64,000 nt of DNA from Brachyhypopomus gauderio (GCF_052324685.1 NW_027506971.1:1-64000); one strand, 5' to 3'. Counted from the stretch's first letter, positions 25,281 through 40,426 are shown. Translations and numbers: made by a program. Notes: generated by a model not told the origin, from the letters alone.

Positions 25281-27799
25281 ACAATTTGTCCTGCAATCTC
25301 AAGTGCTGGTTTGGTCCTTCACAAATGCTAGATTGGTCCCTATAACAGTGACCTCCTTCTTTCGTTTTTGAATGAACTCTACCAACAACTGGTTTCAGAT
25401 GCAGAAAGGGAACAGGTGGGAGGAAACACGAGGACATTTGTGATGGGACGATGTAGCATTTTGTCATTCTCATGTCATCACAAACTGGTTTATAGACCAT
25501 CCAAGAGTGATGTCCCTTTTCCTCCCGCCCTACTCGCCTTTCCTCAACCCCAATAAGGAACTTTTTTCAGTCTGGAGGTGGAAGGTGTATGATCATCGGC
25601 CCCATGACCAAATGTCCCTGCTGCATGCAATGGATCCTGGCTGCAGAGACATTTCAGCTGAAGACTGCCAGGGGTGAATAAGGCATACCAAGCTTTTCTT
25701 TCCCAGGTCCATGGCAAGGGCCAACATCAGATGTGATGTGGATGAAAACATGTGGCCAACTGCTGAAGGCCGTTTAGATTACACCTAACAAGACTGTTCA
25801 GTTTTGTATTCTGTTTTCCCCCTTGTGTGGCTTTTTTTGTATATGTGTATTTTTACACATATGGGACCATGGCTAATTATGTTTACAATTATGATAATTA
25901 TTTTTTGGGTTAGGCCACAATTTACAGTAATGTCCCTAATACAGTAAAAGATACCCTTTACTGCAAAAATGTTACTGACTCCTTTTGGTCTAATCTACAT
26001 TCCATATAGTACCTAACAGTAAATATCACTCATTGTGTAGACAGTATGTTGCCAAAAATGCACACATTTGAAAAAAAGTCCAAATGAAGCGGATTACAGT
26101 AAAAATGAACTGACTAAGAAAACAACAGATGTTACTGTAAAATGTCTGTTGTTTGCTGGGAGAGGGTAAAATATTACATGTAATACTGTTTCTGTATTGC
26201 CATCAAATGTTAGTTTTTTTACAGTGGTTGTGCAGTGATTGACTATGTTCATCTCGAAAAGAGAATATGTGCTAGTGTTTAAAAGAATGATTGGATACTG
26301 AACCAGGTTTGCTGTGTTTTAACAAAGTTGTTTGCATTGTGAAATGCAGAGTTGGTATTTAGTTAAGAAAATGCGCTTTTGAACACAATATTAACTATTT
26401 GGCTATTTGTGTGAGGTCAATGTGTTGCTGTGTTTAGAGTTTTGACAATGTATCACAAGTATTGGGAAATGCACGTTAGCAGTCGTCAAAAACTGTATTT
26501 CCACCTGTCAAATAGATTGGAATTGGGATGCAGTTTGTTCAGCCAAATTATGACTTTGTGCAAACTTTAACACATTCACACAGTGAGTCAGGGGGACTCA
26601 GACATGTGTGTGTGTATGAGTGTGTGTGTGTGTGTCTGTGTGAGTGAGTGTGTATGTGTGTGTGTATGAGTGTGTGTGAGTGAGTGTGTATATGAGTGTG
26701 TGTATGAGTGTGTGTGTGACTGAGTGTGTATATGTGTATGTATGAGTGTGTGTGTGTGTTTGTGTGTGTGTGAGTGCGTATGAGTGTGTGTGAGTGAGTG
26801 TGTATGTGTGTGATAGATTGGAATTGGGATGCAGTTTGTTCAGCCAAATTATGACTTTGTGCAAACTTCAACACATTCACACAGTGAGTCAGGGGGACTC
26901 AGACATGTGTGTGTATGAGTGTGTGTGTGTGTCTGTGTGAGTGAGTGTGTATGTGTGTGTGTATGAGTGTGTGTGAGTGAGTGTGTATATGAGTGTGTGT
27001 GTGAGTGAGTGTGTATATGAGTGTGTGTGTGAGTGAGTGTGTATATGTGTGTGTGTATGAGTGTGTGTGTGTGTTTGTGTGTGTGTGTATGAGTGTGTGT
27101 GAGTGAGTGTGTATGTGTGTGTGTATGAGTGTGTGTGAGTGAGAGTGTATATGTGTGTGTGTATGAGTGTGTGTGTGTGGGTGTGTATTGGAAAAGGGAT
27201 GGTAATCATGACTCATCCCAATTCCAATCTATTTGACACATGAAAATAGATTGGAAGTGGGATCCTATTCAAATAGATTGGAAGTGGGACTGGTAATTAC
27301 ACAACATCCCAATTCCAATCTATTTGAATGGCATCCCAATTCCAATTTAGTTTTTGACTACTGCTAACGTGCTTTTGTCCAATCTGTAGTCACATTTTCA
27401 AAACTCCAAACACAGTGAACACAACATCAGTTTTCAGTGGCTATACTATTAGTTCAATTCATGTTGTTATGGCACAAAATGCAGTCATTTTACATGTTTT
27501 TATAATGCTTAAATTTTCTATACACACAAGGTTATCCAATAACAAAATTCTGGATCGTTTTTGTCTTATTTACAATTGCTTGTACACAGCATGCCAAAAA
27601 TGAAAACCTAAGGTTCAAAACCTTAAATATCGTATAAAATGCCAAGTTCTGCAAAAACAAAGGCAGCTGAACAGTTATTACTGTTGTACACATTTTTTGC
27701 ACATATAGATAAATGAAGTATAGTATAAAATATATATATATTTATAAAAAGTATATACTGAAGTACTGTAATGTACCGGGTCAGAGAGGAGCAAATATA
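25281..27799 (+). repeat. Monomer 11 (2519 bp)
   Basis: TG block 26605-27188, six bases shorter in the long TG run near 27075 than the common form. Also seven A's near 26072, the TTTAG form near 27347, short AT run, and GAAGTACTGTAATG near 27760. Nearly identical to monomer 12, so probably a recent neighbour duplication. Confidence 0.96.
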
Positions 27800-30318
27800 A
27801 CAATTTGTCCTGCAATCTCAAGTGCTGGTTTGGTCCTTCACAAATGCTAGATTGGTCCCTATAACAGTGACCTCCTTCTTTCGTTTTTGAATGAACTCTA
27901 CCAACAACTGGTTTCAGATGCAGAAAGGGAACAGGTGGGAGGAAACACGAGGACATTTGTGATGGGACGATGTAGCATTTTGTCATTCTCATGTCATCAC
28001 AAACTGGTTTATAGACCATCCAAGAGTGATGTCCCTTTTCCTCCCGCCCTACTCGCCTTTCCTCAACCCCAATAAGGAACTTTTTTCAGTCTGGAGGTGG
28101 AAGGTGTATGATCATCGGCCCCATGACCAAATGTCCCTGCTGCATGCAATGGATCCTGGCTGCAGAGACATTTCAGCTGAAGACTGCCAGGGGTGAATAA
28201 GGCATACCAAGCTTTTCTTTCCCAGGTCCATGGCAAGGGCCAACATCAGATGTGATGTGGATGAAAACATGTGGCCAACTGCTGAAGGCCGTTTAGATTA
28301 CACCTAACAAGACTGTTCAGTTTTGTATTCTGTTTTCCCCCTTGTGTGGCTTTTTTTGTATATGTGTATTTTTACACATATGGGACCATGGCTAATTATG
28401 TTTACAATTATGATAATTATTTTTTGGGTTAGGCCACAATTTACAGTAATGTCCCTAATACAGTAAAAGATACCCTTTACTGCAAAAATGTTACTGACTC
28501 CTTTTGGTCTAATCTACATTCCATATAGTACCTAACAGTAAATATCACTCATTGTGTAGACAGTATGTTGCCAAAAATGCACACATTTGAAAAAAAGTCC
28601 AAATGAAGCGGATTACAGTAAAAATGAACTGACTAAGAAAACAACAGATGTTACTGTAAAATGTCTGTTGTTTGCTGGGAGAGGGTAAAATATTACATGT
28701 AATACTGTTTCTGTATTGCCATCAAATGTTAGTTTTTTTACAGTGGTTGTGCAGTGATTGACTATGTTCATCTCGAAAAGAGAATATGTGCTAGTGTTTA
28801 AAAGAATGATTGGATACTGAACCAGGTTTGCTGTGTTTTAACAAAGTTGTTTGCATTGTGAAATGCAGAGTTGGTATTTAGTTAAGAAAATGCGCTTTTG
28901 AACACAATATTAACTATTTGGCTATTTGTGTGAGGTCAATGTGTTGCTGTGTTTAGAGTTTTGACAATGTATCACAAGTATTGGGAAATGCACGTTAGCA
29001 GTCGTCAAAAACTGTATTTCCACCTGTCAAATAGATTGGAATTGGGATGCAGTTTGTTCAGCCAAATTATGACTTTGTGCAAACTTTAACACATTCACAC
29101 AGTGAGTCAGGGGGACTCAGACATGTGTGTGTGTATGAGTGTGTGTGTGTGTGTCTGTGTGAGTGAGTGTGTATGTGTGTGTGTATGAGTGTGTGTGAGT
29201 GAGTGTGTATATGAGTGTGTGTATGAGTGTGTGTGTGACTGAGTGTGTATATGTGTATGTATGAGTGTGTGTGTGTGTTTGTGTGTGTGTGAGTGCGTAT
29301 GAGTGTGTGTGAGTGAGTGTGTATGTGTGTGATAGATTGGAATTGGGATGCAGTTTGTTCAGCCAAATTATGACTTTGTGCAAACTTCAACACATTCACA
29401 CAGTGAGTCAGGGGGACTCAGACATGTGTGTGTATGAGTGTGTGTGTGTGTCTGTGTGAGTGAGTGTGTATGTGTGTGTGTATGAGTGTGTGTGAGTGAG
29501 TGTGTATATGAGTGTGTGTGTGAGTGAGTGTGTATATGAGTGTGTGTGTGAGTGAGTGTGTATATGTGTGTGTGTATGAGTGTGTGTGTGTGTTTGTGTG
29601 TGTGTGTATGAGTGTGTGTGAGTGAGTGTGTATGTGTGTGTGTATGAGTGTGTGTGAGTGAGAGTGTATATGTGTGTGTGTATGAGTGTGTGTGTGTGGG
29701 TGTGTATTGGAAAAGGGATGGTAATCATGACTCATCCCAATTCCAATCTATTTGACACATGAAAATAGATTGGAAGTGGGATCCTATTCAAATAGATTGG
29801 AAGTGGGACTGGTAATTACACAACATCCCAATTCCAATCTATTTGAATGGCATCCCAATTCCAATTTAGTTTTTGACTACTGCTAACGTGCTTTTGTCCA
29901 ATCTGTAGTCACATTTTCAAAACTCCAAACACAGTGAACACAACATCAGTTTTCAGTGGCTATACTATTAGTTCAATTCATGTTGTTATGGCACAAAATG
30001 CAGTCATTTTACATGTTTTTATAATGCTTAAATTTTCTATACACACAAGGTTATCCAATAACAAAATTCTGGATCGTTTTTGTCTTATTTACAATTGCTT
30101 GTACACAGCATGCCAAAAATGAAAACCTAAGGTTCAAAACCTTAAATATCGTATAAAATGCCAAGTTCTGCAAAAACAAAGGCAGCTGAACAGTTATTAC
30201 TGTTGTACACATTTTTTGCACATATAGATAAATGAAGTATAGTATAAAATATATATATATTTATAAAAAGTATATACTGAAGTACTGTAATGTACCGGGT
30301 CAGAGAGGAGCAAATATA
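27800..30318 (+). repeat. Monomer 12 (2519 bp)
   Basis: TG block 29124-29707 with the same six-base shortening as monomer 11. Also shares the TTTAG form (near 29866) and the GAAGTACTGTAATG variant (near 30280). Confidence 0.96.
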
Positions 30319-32099
30319 ACAATTTGTCCTGCAATCTCAAGTGCTGGTTTGGTCCTTCACAAATGCTAGATTGGTCCCTATAACAGTGACCTCCTTCTTT
30401 CGTTTTTGAATGAACTCTACCAACAACTGGTTTCAGATGCAGAAAGGGAACAGGTGGGAGGAAACACGAGGACATTTGTGATGGGACGATGTAGCATTTT
30501 GTCATTCTCATGTCATCACAAACTGGTTTATAGACCATCCAAGAGTGATGTCCCTTTTCCTCCCGCCCTACTCGCCTTTCCTCAACCCCAATAAGGAACT
30601 TTTTTCAGTCTGGAGGTGGAAGGTGTATGATCATCGGCCCCATGACCAAATGTCCCTGCTGCATGCAATGGATCCTGGCTGCAGAGACATTTCAGCTGAA
30701 GACTGCCAGGGGTGAATAAGGCATACCAAGCTTTTCTTTCCCAGGTCCATGGCAAGGGCCAACATCAGATGTGATGTGGATGAAAACATGTGGCCAACTG
30801 CTGAAGGCCGTTTAGATTACACCTAACAAGACTGTTCAGTTTTGTATTCTGTTTTCCCCCTTGTGTGGCTTTTTTTGTATATGTGTATTTTTACACATAT
30901 GGGACCATGGCTAATTATGTTTACAATTATGATAATTATTTTTTGGGTTAGGCCACAATTTACAGTAATGTCCCTAATACAGTAAAAGATACCCTTTACT
31001 GCAAAAATGTTACTGACTCCTTTTGGTCTAATCTACATTCCATATAGTACCTAACAGTAAATATCACTCATTGTGTAGACAGTATGTTGCCAAAAATGCA
31101 CACATTTGAAAAAAAAGTCCAAATGAAGCGGATTACAGTAAAAATGAACTGACTAAGAAAACAACAGATGTTACTGTAAAATGTCTGTTGTTTGCTGGGA
31201 GAGGGTAAAATATTACATGTAATACTGTTTCTGTATTGCCATCAAATGTTAGTTTTTTTACAGTGGTTGTGCAGTGATTGACTATGTTCATCTCGAAAAG
31301 AGAATATGTGCTAGTGTTTAAAAGAATGATTGGATACTGAACCAGGTTTGCTGTGTTTTAACAAAGTTGTTTGCATTGTGAAATGCAGAGTTGGTATTTA
31401 GTTAAGAAAATGCGCTTTTGAACACAATATTAACTATTTGGCTATTTGTGTGAGGTCAATGTGTTGCTGTGTTTAGAGTTTTGACAATGTATCACAAGTA
31501 TTGGGAAATGCACGTTAGCAGTCGTCAAAAACTGTATTTCCACCTGTCAAATAGATTGGAATTGGGATGCAGTTTGTTCAGCCAAATTATGACTTTGTGC
31601 AAACTTTAACACATTCACACAGTGAGTCAGGGGGACTCAGACATGTGTGTGTGTATGAGTGTGTGTGTGTGTGTCTGTGTGAGTGAGTGTGTATGTGTGT
31701 GTGTATGAGTGTGTGTGAGTGAGTGTGTATATGAGTGTGTGTATGAGTGTGTGTGTGACTGAGTGTGTATATGTGTATGTATGAGTGTGTGTGTGTGTTT
31801 GTGTGTGTGTGAGTGCGTATGAGTGTGTGTGAGTGAGTGTGTATGTGTGTGATAGATTGGAATTGGGATGCAGTTTGTTCAGCCAAATTATGACTTTGTG
31901 CAAACTTCAACACATTCACACAGTGAGTCAGGGGGACTCAGACATGTGTGTGTATGAGTGTGTGTGTGTGTCTGTGTGAGTGAGTGTGTATGTGTGTGTG
32001 TATGAGTGTGTGTGAGTGAGTGTGTATATGAGTGTGTGTGTGAGTGAGTGTGTATATGAGTGTGTGTGTGAGTGAGTGTGTATATGTGTGTGTGTATGA

Positions 32100-32133
<34 letters not shown>

Positions 32134-32844
32134 ATGAGTGTGTGTGAGTGAGTGTGTATGTGTGTGTGTATGAGTGTGTGTGAGTGAGAGTGTATATGTG
32201 TGTGTATGAGTGTGTGTGTGTGGGTGTGTATTGGAAAAGGGATGGTAATCATGACTCATCCCAATTCCAATCTATTTGACACATGAAAATAGATTGGAAG
32301 TGGGATCCTATTCAAATAGATTGGAAGTGGGACTGGTAATTACACAACATCCCAATTCCAATCTATTTGAATGGCATCCCAATTCCAATTTAGTTTTTGA
32401 CTACTGCTAACGTGCTTTTGTCCAATCTGTAGTCACATTTTCAAAACTCCAAACACAGTGAACACAACATCAGTTTTCAGTGGCTATACTATTAGTTCAA
32501 TTCATGTTGTTATGGCACAAAATGCAGTCATTTTACATGTTTTTATAATGCTTAAATTTTCTATACACACAAGGTTATCCAATAACAAAATTCTGGATCG
32601 TTTTTGTCTTATTTACAATTGCTTGTACACAGCATGCCAAAAATGAAAACCTAAGGTTCAAAACCTTAAATATCGTATAAAATGCCAAGTTCTGCAAAAA
32701 CAAAGGCAGCTGAACAGTTATTACTGTTGTACACATTTTTTGCACATATAGATAAATGAAGTATAGTATAAAATATATATATATATTTATAAAAAGTATA
32801 TACTGAAGTACAGTAATGTACCGGGTCAGAGAGGAGCAAATATA
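30319..32844 (+). repeat. Monomer 13 (2526 bp)
   Basis: TG block 31644-32231. It has a private two-base shortening near 32200 (GTATATGTGTGTGTATGAG) and the TTTAG form, but reverts to the long AT run and the common GAAGTACAGTAATG form. It looks like a recombinant between the monomer-12 type and the common type. Confidence 0.96.
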
Positions 32845-34620
32845 ACAATTTGTCCTGCAATCTCAAGTGCTGGTTTGGTCCTTCACAAATGCTAGATTGG
32901 TCCCTATAACAGTGACCTCCTTCTTTCGTTTTTGAATGAACTCTACCAACAACTGGTTTCAGATGCAGAAAGGGAACAGGTGGGAGGAAACACGAGGACA
33001 TTTGTGATGGGACGATGTAGCATTTTGTCATTCTCATGTCATCACAAACTGGTTTATAGACCATCCAAGAGTGATGTCCCTTTTCCTCCCGCCCTACTCG
33101 CCTTTCCTCAACCCCAATAAGGAACTTTTTTCAGTCTGGAGGTGGAAGGTGTATGATCATCAGCCACATGACCAAATGTCCCTGCTGCATGCAATGGATC
33201 CTGGCTGCAGAGACATTTCAGCTGAAGACTGCCAGGGGTGAATAAGGCATACCAAGCTTTTCTTTCCCAGGTCCATGGCAAGGGCCAACATCAGATGTGA
33301 TGTGGATGAAAACATGTGGCCAACTGCTGAAGGCCGTTTAGATTACACCTAACAAGACTGTTCAGTTTTGTATTCTGTTTTCCCCCTTGTGTGGCTTTTT
33401 TTGTATATGTGTATTTTTACACATATGGGACCATGGCTAATTATGTTTACAATTATGATAATTATTTTTTGGGTTAGGCCACAATTTACAGTAATGTCCC
33501 TAATACAGTAAAAGATACCCTTTACTGCAAAAATGTTACTGACTCCTTTTGGTCTAATCTACATTCCATATAGTACCTAACAGTAAATATCACTCATTGT
33601 GTAGACAGTATGTTGCCAAAAATGCACACATTTGAAAAAAAAGTCCAAATGAAGCGGATTACAGTAAAAATGAACTGACTAAGAAAACAACAGATGTTAC
33701 TGTAAAATGTCTGTTGTTTGCTGGGAGAGGGTAAAATATTACATGTAATACTGTTTCTGTATTGCCATCAAATGTTAGTTTTTTTACAGTGGTTGTGCAG
33801 TGATTGACTATGTTCATCTCGAAAAGAGAATATGTGCTAGTGTTTAAAAGAATGATTGGATACTGAACCAGGTTTGCTGTGTTTTAACAAAGTTGTTTGC
33901 ATTGTGAAATGCAGAGTTGGTATTTAGTTAAGAAAATGCGTTTTGGACACAATATTAACTATTTGGCTATTTGTGTGAGGTCAATGTGTTGCTGTGTTTA
34001 GAGTTTTGACAATGTATCACAAGTATTGGGAAATGCACGTTAGCAGTCGTCAAAAACTGTATTTCCACCTGTCAAATAGATTGGAATTGGGATGCAGTTT
34101 GTTCAGCCAAATTATGACTTTGTGCAAACTTTAACACATTCACACAGTGAGTCAGGGGGACTCAGACATGTGTGTGTGTATGAGTGTGTGTGTGTCTGTG
34201 TGAGTGAGTGTGTATGTGTGTGTGTATGAGTGTGTGTGAGTGAGTGTGTATATGAGTGTGTGTATGAGTGTGTGTGTGACTGAGTGTGTATATGTGTATG
34301 TATGAGTGTGTGTGTGTGTTTGTGTGTGTGTGAGTGCGTATGAGTGTGTGTGAGTGAGTGTGTATGTGTGTGATAGATTGGAATTGGGATGCAGTTTGTT
34401 CAGCCAAATTATGACTTTGTGCAAACTTCAACACATTCACACAGTGAGTCAGGGGGACTCAGACATGTGTGTGTATGAGTGTGTGTGTGTGTCTGTGTGA
34501 GTGAGTGTGTATGTGTGTGTGTATGAGTGTGTGTGAGTGAGTGTGTATATGAGTGTGTGTGTGAGTGAGTGTGTATATGAGTGTGTGTGTGAGTGAGTGT
34601 GTATATGTGTGTGTGTATGA

Positions 34621-34654
<34 letters not shown>

Positions 34655-35369
34655 ATGAGTGTGTGTGAGTGAGTGTGTATGTGTGTGTGTATGAGTGTGT
34701 GTGAGTGAGAGTGTATATGTGTGTGTGTATGAGTGTGTGTGTGTGGGTGTGTATTGGAAAAGGGATGGTAATCATGACTCATCCCAATTCCAATCTATTT
34801 GACACATGAAAATAGATTGGAAGTGGGATCCTATTCAAATAGATTGGAAGTGGGACTGGTAATTACACAACATCCCAATTCCAATCTATTTGAATGGCAT
34901 CCCAATTCCAATTTACAGTTTTTGACTACTGCTAACGTGCTTTTGTCCAATCTGTAGTCACATTTTCAAAACTCCAAACACAGTGAACACAACATCAGTT
35001 TTCAGTGGCTATACTATTAGTTCAATTCATGTTGTTATGGCACAAAATGCAGTCATTTTACATGTTTTTATAATGCTTAAATTTTCTATACACACAAGGT
35101 TATCCAATAACAAAATTCTGGATCGTTTTTGTCTTATTTACAATTGCTTGTACACAGCATGCCAAAAATGAAAACCTAAGGTTCAAAACCTTAAATATCG
35201 TATAAAATGCCAAGTTCTGCAAAAACAAAGGCAGCTGAACAGTTATTACTGTTGTACACATTTTTTGCACATATAGATAAATGAAGTATAGTATAAAATA
35301 TATATATATATTTATAAAAAGTATATACTGAAGTACAGTAATGTACCGGGTCAGAGAGGAGCAAATATA
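32845..35369 (+). repeat. Monomer 14 (2525 bp)
   Basis: TG block 34169-34754. Shares ATCAGCCACATGACC (near 33160) and GCGTTTTGGACAC (near 33938) with monomer 2, twelve monomers away, but has the long AT run. Confidence 0.96.
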
Positions 35370-37150
35370 ACAATTTGTCCTGCAATCTCAAGTGCTGGTT
35401 TGGTCCTTCACAAATGCTAGATTGGTCCCTATAACAGTGACCTCCTTCTTTCGTTTTTGAATGAACTCTACCAACAACTGGTTTCAGATGCAGAAAGGGA
35501 ACAGGTGGGAGGAAACACGAGGACATTTGTGATGGGACGATGTAGCATTTTGTCATTCTCATGTCATCACAAACTGGTTTATAGACCATCCAAGAGTGAT
35601 GTCCCTTTTCCTCCCGCCCTACTCGCCTTTCCTCAACCCCAATAAGGAACTTTTTTCAGTCTGGAGGTGGAAGGTGTATGATCATCGGCCCCATGACCAA
35701 ATGTCCCTGCTGCATGCAATGGATCCTGGCTGCAGAGACATTTCAGCTGAAGACTGCCAGGGGTGAATAAGGCATACCAAGCTTTTCTTTCCCAGGTCCA
35801 TGGCAAGGGCCAACATCAGATGTGATGTGGATGAAAACATGTGGCCAACTGCTGAAGGCCGTTTAGATTACACCTAACAAGACTGTTCAGTTTTGTATTC
35901 TGTTTTCCCCCTTGTGTGGCTTTTTTTGTATATGTGTATTTTTACACATATGGGACCATGGCTAATTATGTTTACAATTATGATAATTATTTTTTGGGTT
36001 AGGCCACAATTTACAGTAATGTCCCTAATACAGTAAAAGATACCCTTTACTGCAAAAATGTTACTGACTCCTTTTGGTCTAATCTACATTCCATATAGTA
36101 CCTAACAGTAAATATCACTCATTGTGTAGACAGTATGTTGCCAAAAATGCACACATTTGAAAAAAAAGTCCAAATGAAGCGGATTACAGTAAAAATGAAC
36201 TGACTAAGAAAACAACAGATGTTACTGTAAAATGTCTGTTGTTTGCTGGGAGAGGGTAAAATATTACATGTAATACTGTTTCTGTATTGCCATCAAATGT
36301 TAGTTTTTTTACAGTGGTTGTGCAGTGATTGACTATGTTCATCTCGAAAAGAGAATATGTGCTAGTGTTTAAAAGAATGATTGGATACTGAACCAGGTTT
36401 GCTGTGTTTTAACAAAGTTGTTTGCATTGTGAAATGCAGAGTTGGTATTTAGTTAAGAAAATGCGCTTTTGAACACAATATTAACTATTTGGCTATTTGT
36501 GTGAGGTCAATGTGTTGCTGTGTTTAGAGTTTTGACAATGTATCACAAGTATTGGGAAATGCACGTTAGCAGTCGTCAAAAACTGTATTTCCACCTGTCA
36601 AATAGATTGGAATTGGGATGCAGTTTGTTCAGCCAAATTATGACTTTGTGCAAACTTTAACACATTCACACAGTGAGTCAGGGGGACTCAGACATGTGTG
36701 TGTGTATGAGTGTGTGTGTGTGTGTCTGTGTGAGTGAGTGTGTATGTGTGTGTGTATGAGTGTGTGTGAGTGAGTGTGTATATGAGTGTGTGTATGAGTG
36801 TGTGTGTGACTGAGTGTGTATATGTGTATGTATGAGTGTGTGTGTGTGTTTGTGTGTGTGTGAGTGCGTATGAGTGTGTGTGAGTGAGTGTGTATGTGTG
36901 TGATAGATTGGAATTGGGATGCAGTTTGTTCAGCCAAATTATGACTTTGTGCAAACTTCAACACATTCACACAGTGAGTCAGGGGGACTCAGACATGTGT
37001 GTGTATGAGTGTGTGTGTGTGTCTGTGTGAGTGAGTGTGTATGTGTGTGTGTATGAGTGTGTGTGAGTGAGTGTGTATATGAGTGTGTGTGTGAGTGAGT
37101 GTGTATATGAGTGTGTGTGTGAGTGAGTGTGTATATGTGTGTGTGTATGA

Positions 37151-37184
<34 letters not shown>

Positions 37185-37899
37185 ATGAGTGTGTGTGAGT
37201 GAGTGTGTATGTGTGTGTGTATGAGTGTGTGTGAGTGAGAGTGTATATGTGTGTGTGTATGAGTGTGTGTGTGTGGGTGTGTATTGGAAAAGGGATGGTA
37301 ATCATGACTCATCCCAATTCCAATCTATTTGACACATGAAAATAGATTGGAAGTGGGATCCTATTCAAATAGATTGGAAGTGGGACTGGTAATTACACAA
37401 CATCCCAATTCCAATCTATTTGAATGGCATCCCAATTCCAATTTACAGTTTTTGACTACTGCTAACGTGCTTTTGTCCAATCTGTAGTCACATTTTCAAA
37501 ACTCCAAACACAGTGAACACAACATCAGTTTTCAGTGGCTATACTATTAGTTCAATTCATGTTGTTATGGCACAAAATGCAGTCATTTTACATGTTTTTA
37601 TAATGCTTAAATTTTCTATACACACAAGGTTATCCAATAACAAAATTCTGGATCGTTTTTGTCTTATTTACAATTGCTTGTACACAGCATGCCAAAAATG
37701 AAAACCTAAGGTTCAAAACCTTAAATATCGTATAAAATGCCAAGTTCTGCAAAAACAAAGGCAGCTGAACAGTTATTACTGTTGTACACATTTTTTGCAC
37801 ATATAGATAAATGAAGTATAGTATAAAATATATATATATATTTATAAAAAGTATATACTGAAGTACAGTAATGTACCGGGTCAGAGAGGAGCAAATATA
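35370..37899 (+). repeat. Monomer 15 (2530 bp)
   Basis: TG block 36695-37284. Common-form monomer. Confidence 0.96.
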
Positions 37900-39677
37900 A
37901 CAATTTGTCCTGCAATCTCAAGTGCTGGTTTGGTCCTTCACAAATGCTAGATTGGTCCCTATAACAGTGACCTCCTTCTTTCGTTTTTGAATGAACTCTA
38001 CCAACAACTGGTTCCAGAAGCAGAAAGGGAACAGGTGGGAGGAAACACGAGGACATTTGTGATGGGACGATGTAGCATTTTGTCATTCTCATGTCATCAC
38101 AAACTGGTTTATAGACCATCCAAGAGTGATGTCCCTTTTCCTCCCGCCCTACTCGCCTTTCCTCAACCCCAATAAGGAACTTTTTTCAGTCTGGAGGTGG
38201 AAGGTGTATGATCATCGGCCCCATGACCAAATGTCCCTGCTGCATGCAATGGATCCTGGCTGCAGAGACATTTCAGCTGAAGACTGCCAGGGGTGAATAA
38301 GGCATACCAAGCTTTTCTTTCCCAGGTCCATGGCAAGGGCCAACATCAGATGTGATGTGGATGAAAACATGTGGCCAACTGCTGAAGGCCGTTTAGATTA
38401 CACCTAACAAGACTGTTCAGTTTTGTATTCTGTTTTCCCCCTTGTGTGGCTTTTTTTGTATATGTGTATTTTTACACATATGGGACCATGGCTAATTATG
38501 TTTACAATTATGATAATTATTTTTTGGGTTAGGCCACAATTTACAGTAATGTCCCTAATACAGTAAAAGATACCCTTTACTGCAAAAATGTTACTGACTC
38601 CTTTTGGTCTAATCTACATTCCATATAGTACCTAACAGTAAATATCACTCATTGTGTAGACAGTATGTTGCCAAAAATGCACACATTTGAAAAAAAAGTC
38701 CAAATGAAGCGGATTACAGTAAAAATGAACTGACTAAGAAAACAACAGATGTTACTGTAAAATGTCTGTTGTTTGCTGGGAGAGGGTAAAATATTACATG
38801 TAATACTGTTTCTGTATTGCCATCAAATGTTAGTTTTTTTACAGTGGTTGTGCAGTGATTGACTATGTTCATCTCGAAAAGAGAATATGTGCTAGTGTTT
38901 AAAAGAATGATTGGATACTGAACCAGGTTTGCTGTGTTTTAACAAAGTTGTTTGCATTGTGAAATGCAGAGTTGGTATTTAGTTAAGAAAATGCGTTTTG
39001 GACACAATATTAACTATTTGGCTATTTGTGTGAGGTCAATGTGTTGCTGTGTTTAGAGTTTTGACAATGTATCACAAGTATTGGGAAATGCACGTTAGCA
39101 GTCGTCAAAAACTGTATTTCCACCTGTCAAATAGATTGGAATTGGGATGCAGTTTGTTCAGCCAAATTATGACTTTGTGCAAACTTTAACACATTCACAC
39201 AGTGAGTCAGGGGGACTCAGACATGTGTGTGTGTATGAGTGTGTGTGTGTCTGTGTGAGTGAGTGTGTATGTGTGTGTGTATGAGTGTGTGTGAGTGAGT
39301 GTGTATATGAGTGTGTGTATGAGTGTGTGTGTGACTGAGTGTGTATATGTGTATGTATGAGTGTGTGTGTGTGTGTTTGTGTGTGTGTGAGTGCGTATGA
39401 GTGTGTGTGAGTGAGTGTGTATGTGTGTGATAGATTGGAATTGGGATGCAGTTTGTTCAGCCAAATTATGACTTTGTGCAAACTTCAACACATTCACACA
39501 GTGAGTCAGGGGGACTCAGACATGTGTGTGTATGAGTGTGTGTGTGTGTCTGTGTGAGTGAGTGTGTATGTGTGTGTGTATGAGTGTGTGTGAGTGAGTG
39601 TGTATATGAGTGTGTGTGTGAGTGAGTGTGTATATGAGTGTGTGTGTGAGTGAGTGTGTATATGTGTGTGTGTATGA

Positions 39678-39711
<34 letters not shown>

Positions 39712-40426
39712 ATGAGTGTGTGTGAGTGAGTGTGTATGTGTGTGTGTATGAGTGTGTGTGAGTGAGAGTGTATATGTGTGTGTGTATGAGTGTGTGTGTG
39801 TGGGTGTGTATTGGAAAAGGGATGGTAATCATGACTCATCCCAATTCCAATCTATTTGACACATGAAAATAGATTGGAAGTGGGATCCTATTCAAATAGA
39901 TTGGAAGTGGGACTGGTAATTACACAACATCCCAATTCCAATCTATTTGAATGGCATCCCAATTCCAATTTACAGTTTTTGACTACTGCTAACGTGCTTT
40001 TGTCCAATCTGTAGTCACATTTTCAAAACTCCAAACACAGTGAACACAACATCAGTTTTCAGTGGCTATACTATTAGTTCAATTCATGTTGTTATGGCAC
40101 AAAATGCAGTCATTTTACATGTTTTTATAATGCTTAAATTTTCTATACACACAAGGTTATCCAATAACAAAATTCTGGATCGTTTTTGTCTTATTTACAA
40201 TTGCTTGTACACAGCATGCCAAAAATGAAAACCTAAGGTTCAAAACCTTAAATATCGTATAAAATGCCAAGTTCTGCAAAAACAAAGGCAGCTGAACAGT
40301 TATTACTGTTGTACACATTTTTTGCACATATAGATAAATGAAGTATAGTATAAAATATATATATATATTTATAAAAAGTATATACTGAAGTACAGTAATG
40401 TACCGGGTCAGAGAGGAGCAAATATA
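37900..40426 (+). repeat. Monomer 16 (2527 bp)
   Basis: TG block 39224-39811. Private changes at 38012-38020 (CTGGTTCCAGAAGCAG; others CTGGTTTCAGATGCAG). GCGTTTTGGACAC near 38994. Its left TG half has an extra TG near 39370, a form otherwise found only after element copies 1 and 2. Confidence 0.96.
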
